A DNA stretch of 35,212 bases from positions 1-35,212 of the forward strand of contig CAXTCF010000022.1 in assembly GCA_964242945.1 (NCBI GenBank). The letters run 5' to 3'. This document shows, piece by piece, positions 31,573 through 35,212 of this stretch. Numbering within the stretch: the first letter of the stretch is position 1; every line of letters begins with the position of its first letter. The notes beneath the pieces were generated by a model. The model searched no databases, was not told where the DNA came from, and saw nothing but the letters and a program-made list of their open reading frames with translations. This DNA comes from Mesorhizobium_B sp964242945 (GTDB lineage: Bacteria; Pseudomonadota; Alphaproteobacteria; Rhizobiales; Rhizobiaceae). Both the position numbers and the translations under genes were made by a program.

Positions 31573-31800
31573 ATGGCCAGCCATCCGCCGAGCGGTCCTT
31601 TGGAAACTGGCGCTGCGATGGATTATCCTGAGCACCAGGCGACCTACAATCGCTTCCTCTCCTTGACCAAATACGGCGCGCTCGGTGTCATCGGCCTGCT
31701 CTTGGCCATGGCGTTCGGCTTCTTCACGAACGCCGGCTTCATCTCGGCGGCCATTCTGTTTGTGCTTATCCTGGCGGTCGGCAGCTTCGCCATGCGCTGA
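31573..31800 (+). CDS. aa3-type cytochrome c oxidase subunit IV family protein
   Basis: 75 aa. The conserved alphaproteobacterial sequence MDYPEHQATYNRFLSLTKYGA begins at residue 16 and is followed by one helix pair (VIGLLLAMAFGFFTNAGFISAAILFVLILAVGSF). The first 15 residues may or may not be translated; ATG 31618 is the alternative start. It is a small inner-membrane subunit of the aa3 terminal oxidase, commonly found beside pnt genes in rhizobia rather than with the main cox operon. Confidence 0.87.
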   Translation: MASHPPSGPLETGAAMDYPEHQATYNRFLSLTKYGALGVIGLLLAMAFGFFTNAGFISAAILFVLILAVGSFAMR

Positions 31801-31808
31801 GTCGCTCG

Positions 31809-31834
31809 GCTCCCGCTTCAGAAGTGCGGGAAGC
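31809..31834. terminator. Hairpin between the cox subunit IV and pntAA genes
   Basis: Stem GCTCCCGC / GCGGGAAGC (one bulged base) with a 9-base loop, directly after the oxidase-subunit gene stop. There is no T tract; it could attenuate read-through into pntAA. A strong AGGAGGG site for pntAA follows at about 31854-31860. Confidence 0.4.
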
Positions 31835-31867
31835 GAGGCAAGCGGCGCCAGCTAGGAGGGACGTGCG

Positions 31868-33184
31868 ATGGCTCAACAGGTTTTCGTGGCGCGTGAAAGG
31901 GAAGGCGGAGAGCCGCGGGTCGCGGCCTCGCCCGATACGGTGAAGCGCCTCACCGCGCTGGGCTTCGAAGTGGTGGTGGAAGCGGGCGCAGGCCTGGCCT
32001 CGCGCATCCCCGACGGCGAATTCGCTTCCGCTGGGGCGCGGATCGGCGGATCGGACGATGCCGCTTCCGCCGACGTCGTGCTGAAAGTGCGCCGGCCGAA
32101 CGCCGAAGAGATCAAGACCTACAAGCAGGGCGCGATCGTGCTGGCCGTCATGGACCCCTATGGACAGGACGAGGCGTTGCGCACGATGGCCGATGCCGGG
32201 CTGACGGCCTTCGCCATGGAATTGATGCCGCGCATCACGCGGGCGCAGAGCATGGACGTCCTATCCTCCCAGGCGAACCTGGCAGGCTACCAGGCGGTGA
32301 TCGATGCCGCCGTCGAGTACGACCGCGCCTTTCCCATGATGATGACGGCGGCGGGCACGGTGCCGGCGGCCAAGGTCTTCGTGATGGGTGCGGGCGTCGC
32401 CGGCCTCCAGGCGATCGCCACCGCGCGCCGGCTGGGCGCCGTGGTAACGGCCAACGACGTGCGCCCCGCCGCCAAGGAGAACGTCGCCTCGCTCGGCGCC
32501 AAGTTCATCGCGGTGGAGGACGAGGAGTTCAAGGCTGCGGAAACGGCGGGCGGCTACGCCAAGGAGATGTCGGCGGGGTATCAGGCCAAGCAGGCGGCGC
32601 TCACGGCGGAACACATCGCCAAGCAGGACGTGGTCATCACCACGGCGCTGATCCCCGGCCGGCCGGCTCCCAAACTCGTCTCGGCCGAGATGCTCGCCGC
32701 CATGAAGCCGGGCTCGGTCGTCGTCGATCTCGCGGTGGAGCGCGGCGGCAATGTTGCCGGCGCGGTGGCGGACAAGACGGTGACGCTGGAGAACGGCGTC
32801 AAGATCGTCGGCTACGCCAACATGCCGGGCCGCGTGGCGGCGAGCGCTTCGCTGCTCTATGCCAGGAACCTCTTCGCCTTCCTGGAAACCATGATCGACA
32901 AGGCGTCGAAGAGCCTGGACCTCAAGCGCGACGACGAACTGGTGAAGGCGACGCTGCTGACGGACGGCGGACGCATCGTGCACCCGCGCTTTGCCCCGGC
33001 CGTTCCGTCTGAGCCGACGCCCGCCGCGCCCGCTTCCACCGAGCCGGCCGCTGCCGGTCCAGCCCCGCCGGATCCGGACATGCTGGCGGCGGCGCAGAGC
33101 GGGAATGGAACGGCGGAGCCTGCCTCCGAACCGGCGCCCGGCAGCCGCGAGGAAAAGATCGACGCAACGCGGGGACATGCCTGA
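31868..33184 (+). CDS. pntAA: NAD(P) transhydrogenase subunit alpha part 1 (PntAA)
   Basis: 438 aa. The NAD(H)-binding domain I is intact: RVAASPDTVKRLTALGFEV, MPRITRAQSMDVLSSQANLAGY, then the Rossmann motif MGAGVAGLQAIATARRLGA and VTANDVRPAAKENV. VDLAVERGGNVAGA follows. After about residue 375 an Ala/Pro/Glu-rich linker leads to the C-terminus, replacing the membrane part that in E. coli PntA is fused. The complex couples hydride transfer from NADH to NADP+ with inward proton flow, supplying NADPH. The strong AGGAGGG ribosome site fits high expression. The stop overlaps pntAB (TGATG). Confidence 0.96.
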   Translation: MAQQVFVAREREGGEPRVAASPDTVKRLTALGFEVVVEAGAGLASRIPDGEFASAGARIGGSDDAASADVVLKVRRPNAEEIKTYKQGAIVLAVMDPYGQDEALRTMADAGLTAFAMELMPRITRAQSMDVLSSQANLAGYQAVIDAAVEYDRAFPMMMTAAGTVPAAKVFVMGAGVAGLQAIATARRLGAVVTANDVRPAAKENVASLGAKFIAVEDEEFKAAETAGGYAKEMSAGYQAKQAALTAEHIAKQDVVITTALIPGRPAPKLVSAEMLAAMKPGSVVVDLAVERGGNVAGAVADKTVTLENGVKIVGYANMPGRVAASASLLYARNLFAFLETMIDKASKSLDLKRDDELVKATLLTDGGRIVHPRFAPAVPSEPTPAAPASTEPAAAGPAPPDPDMLAAAQSGNGTAEPASEPAPGSREEKIDATRGHA

Positions 33185-33642
33185 TGGACGAGCACACCGC
33201 ACTCCAGCGCGCCCTGGAGCAGCTTGACCAGGCGGTTGCCGCCGTCAAGCTGGCGCTCAGCGACGTCGAGCGCACCGGCGGTGCGGCGGATGCGGCCGGT
33301 TCGGTGCTGAGCACCGCTACCGGCGGCGCCGTCGATCCCTTCGTGTTCCGCCTGGCAATCTTCGTTCTGGCGATCTTCGTCGGCTACTACGTCATCTGGT
33401 CGGTGACGCCAGCGCTGCACACGCCGCTGATGGCCGTGACCAACGCCATCTCCTCGGTGATCGTGGTGGGCGCGCTGCTCGCCGTCGGCGTCTCCGCCGC
33501 GGGCTTCGCGACCGGCTTCGGCTTCGTCGCGCTGGTGCTGGCCTCGGTGAACATCTTCGGCGGCTTCCTCGTCACCCAGCGCATGCTTGCCATGTACCGG
33601 AAGAAGGAACCTGCCGCGAAACCGGCAGGGCGCGCCCCGTGA
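33184..33642 (+). CDS. pntAB: NAD(P) transhydrogenase subunit alpha part 2 (PntAB)
   Basis: 152 aa. A short N-terminal extension (coiled, LQRALEQLDQAVAAVKLALSDVE) precedes three membrane helices (FRLAIFVLAIFVGYYVIW, TNAISSVIVVGALLAVGV, FVALVLASVNIFGGFLVTQRML). HTPLMAVTNAISS is the PntAB signature. It forms part of the proton channel of the transhydrogenase. It is coupled to pntAA by a one-base overlap and to the next gene by another. The extension before the first helix is longer than in many PntAB proteins. Confidence 0.95.
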   Translation: MDEHTALQRALEQLDQAVAAVKLALSDVERTGGAADAAGSVLSTATGGAVDPFVFRLAIFVLAIFVGYYVIWSVTPALHTPLMAVTNAISSVIVVGALLAVGVSAAGFATGFGFVALVLASVNIFGGFLVTQRMLAMYRKKEPAAKPAGRAP

Positions 33643-34214
33643 TGCGCTCGCTTGGCAACCTCCTGACGACGCGGCTTCGGCCTTTCGCGCTGCTGGCGCT
33701 AGCGGCTTTCCTGGCCGCTGCGGTCCCTGCTTCCGCCAGATCGCTTTCCGGCGCGGAGACGACCTCCCTGGCCGAGACGGTGGCGCGGTTCGATGCGGCG
33801 ATGAAGGCGAACGACTTTGCCGCGGTTTCGCGGACGATTCCGCCCAAGATCCTGCAGCACATCGCAGCCAAAGCCGGCATCTCCGTGGATGACCTGCGCG
33901 ACGTGGTCGTCCAGCAGATGAGCCAGACCTTGAACGACGTGAAGCTCGTGTCCTTCGGCATGGACCTCGACAAGGCCATCCCGAAGGAGTTGCCGGACGG
34001 TACGCCCTTTCTGCTCATCCCGACCGAAACGGTGATCGACGTTGGCGGCGGGGAAAAGACGGCGGTGCGCTCGCACACGCTGGCGCTGCTGGACGGAGCC
34101 GAGTGGTTTCTGCTGCGCGTCAGCGACGAGGCCCAGGTGGCCATTCTCAAGCAGGTCTATCCCGGCTTTGCCGGCGAAACCTTCCCAGGCGGCACGAGCG
34201 AGGCGGTAAAGTAG
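33642..34214 (+). CDS. Secreted protein of unknown function embedded in the pnt operon
   Basis: 190 aa from ATG 33642 (GTG 33639 also open). A signal peptide (FALLALAAFLAAAVPASARS, cleavage likely after SAR or ASA) sends it to the periplasm. The mature part is a small alpha/beta domain (TVARFDAAMKANDFAAVSRTIPPKILQHIAAK, FLLIPTETVIDVGGGEKTAVRSHTLALLDGAEWFLLRV), resembling NTF2-like or SnoaL-like layouts, though I cannot assign it. It overlaps pntAB by one base and ends 1 base before pntB, so it is made with the transhydrogenase. A role in assembly or periplasmic support of the complex is only a guess. Confidence 0.85.
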   Translation: MRSLGNLLTTRLRPFALLALAAFLAAAVPASARSLSGAETTSLAETVARFDAAMKANDFAAVSRTIPPKILQHIAAKAGISVDDLRDVVVQQMSQTLNDVKLVSFGMDLDKAIPKELPDGTPFLLIPTETVIDVGGGEKTAVRSHTLALLDGAEWFLLRVSDEAQVAILKQVYPGFAGETFPGGTSEAVK

Positions 34215-34215
34215 C

Positions 34216-35212
34216 ATGAACGCCGACATCGCGTCCTTTCTCTACCTCATCTCCGGCATCCTGTTCATCCTGGCCCTGCGCGGCCTTTCGCATCCCACGA
34301 CGTCGCGCCAGGGCAACCGTTACGGCATGGTGGGCATGGGGATCGCGGTCCTCACCACGCTGGCCCTTGCCAGGCCGTCGGCCGGCGGCTTCCTGCTGAT
34401 CGTGGTGGGTCTGGCGATCGGCGGCGGGGCGGGGGCGTTCATCGCGCGCCGCATCGCCATGACCGCGATGCCGCAGCTTGTCGCCGCCTTCCACAGCCTT
34501 GTCGGCCTTGCCGCCGTGATGGTCGCGGCAGCCGCGATCTATGCGCCGGAAAGCTTCGGCATCGGCACGCCCGGCGACATTCACGCGCAGGCGCTGGTCG
34601 AGATGAGCTTGGGCGTCGCCATCGGCGCCATCACTTTCACGGGCTCGGTGATCGCCTTCCTGAAGCTCGACGGCCGCATGTCGGGCAAGCCGATCCTGCT
34701 GCCTTATCGCCACATCGTCAATGCGGCACTCGGCATCCTTCTGGTGGTGCTGATCGGCGCGCTGGTGGGCGGCGAAAGCAAGGCGGTGTTCTGGCTGATC
34801 GTGCTCGTCAGCCTCGCGCTCGGCGGGCTGCTGATCGTGCCGATCGGCGGCGCCGACATGCCGGTCGTCGTCTCGATGCTCAACTCCTATTCCGGCTGGG
34901 CCGCCGCCGCACTCGGCTTCACGCTGGGCAACCTGGCGCTGATCATCACCGGCGCGCTGGTGGGATCGTCGGGCGCAATCCTGTCCTACATCATGTGCAA
35001 GGGCATGAACCGCTCCTTCATCTCGGTCATCCTGGGCGGTTTCGGCGGGGAAACGGCTGCGGCCGCGAGCAGCGACGGGATCGAGCGGACAGTCAAGCAG
35101 GGCTCCGCCGACGACGCAGCCTACCTCATGCAGAATGCGTCCAAGGTCATCATCGTACCGGGCTACGGCATGGCGGTGGCGCAGGCGCAGCACGCGCTGC
35201 GCGAGATGGCCG
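34216..35212 (+). CDS. pntB: NAD(P) transhydrogenase subunit beta (PntB), partial at right edge
   Basis: At least 332 codons, cut by the end of the window. About eight membrane helices are followed by the start of the NADP(H)-binding domain III (VKQGSADDAAYLMQNASKVIIVPGYGMAVAQAQHALREMA). Typical motifs are SGILFILALRGLSHPTTSRQGN, IGGADMPVVVSMLNSYSGWAAAALGF and GGFGGE. With PntAA and PntAB it completes the proton-translocating transhydrogenase. About 130 residues, including the rest of the NADP site, lie outside this window. Confidence 0.96.
   Translation, partial: MNADIASFLYLISGILFILALRGLSHPTTSRQGNRYGMVGMGIAVLTTLALARPSAGGFLLIVVGLAIGGGAGAFIARRIAMTAMPQLVAAFHSLVGLAAVMVAAAAIYAPESFGIGTPGDIHAQALVEMSLGVAIGAITFTGSVIAFLKLDGRMSGKPILLPYRHIVNAALGILLVVLIGALVGGESKAVFWLIVLVSLALGGLLIVPIGGADMPVVVSMLNSYSGWAAAALGFTLGNLALIITGALVGSSGAILSYIMCKGMNRSFISVILGGFGGETAAAASSDGIERTVKQGSADDAAYLMQNASKVIIVPGYGMAVAQAQHALREMA

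Noticed and set aside
30853..31635. Longer Uma2 frame starting at 31635
   Set aside because: The extra 67 residues overlap the divergent cox subunit IV gene and do not match the family; ATG 31434 has a good ribosome site.

Overview
The window looks like a chromosomal scaffold from a high-GC alphaproteobacterium, most likely Hyphomicrobiales (Phyllobacteriaceae/Mesorhizobium-like). The reasons are the split pntAA-pntAB-pntB transhydrogenase next to an aa3-type cytochrome oxidase subunit IV, a TakP-type TRAP system, a CASTOR/POLLUX-like channel, and an amino-sugar cluster with a fused NanE-NanK enzyme. This assignment is inference from gene content. A run of 10 N at 6090-6099 shows that the window contains at least one scaffold join.

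Layout. Positions 1-495 hold no gene I can support. Positions 496-7840 carry a class V aminotransferase, a broken TetR remnant, and an amino-sugar (ManNAc/sialic-acid type) catabolic unit: a GntR/UTRA regulator, NanE-NanK, a sugar-binding protein and two CUT1 permeases, without an ABC ATPase. An IS630-family element (7840-8884) sits in the stop codon of the last permease and abuts a degraded SDR gene (8887-9217). Positions 9456-15819 form a surface-polysaccharide locus: GDP-fucose synthesis (fcl, gmd), a GT2 glycosyltransferase, an SDR epimerase, an O-antigen ligase/polymerase-like membrane protein and an initiating sugar-phosphate transferase. A 161-bp TA-flanked inverted-repeat element, MITE-like, lies inside it. 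A tRNA-Arg(CCG) at 16119-16192 separates this accessory half from a more conventional right half.

The right half holds a class-I glutamine-amidotransferase-like hydrolase, a TRAP binding protein, a CASTOR/POLLUX-like channel, a zinc alcohol dehydrogenase and the TRAP DctQM permeases. Next come an orphan LivH permease, a divergent CGNR regulator, a lipoprotein, a PAS-GGDEF-EAL protein, a FeeM-like N-acyl amino acid synthase, a DUF3096 protein, a Uma2 nuclease-like protein and the pnt operon, which runs off the right edge.

The most unusual structure is at 20369-21856. A perfect 105-bp direct repeat brackets about 1.28 kb of visibly lower-GC DNA, inserted between the dehydrogenase and the channel gene. 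The insert carries a 183-aa protein of unknown function directly upstream of a two-part reading frame. That frame's residue pattern recalls C-terminal domains of bacterial polymorphic toxins and is interrupted by two in-frame TAA codons. No recombinase or transposase is present inside. It could be a small mobile toxin cassette, a decaying remnant or, because the scaffold has gaps, an assembly artefact.
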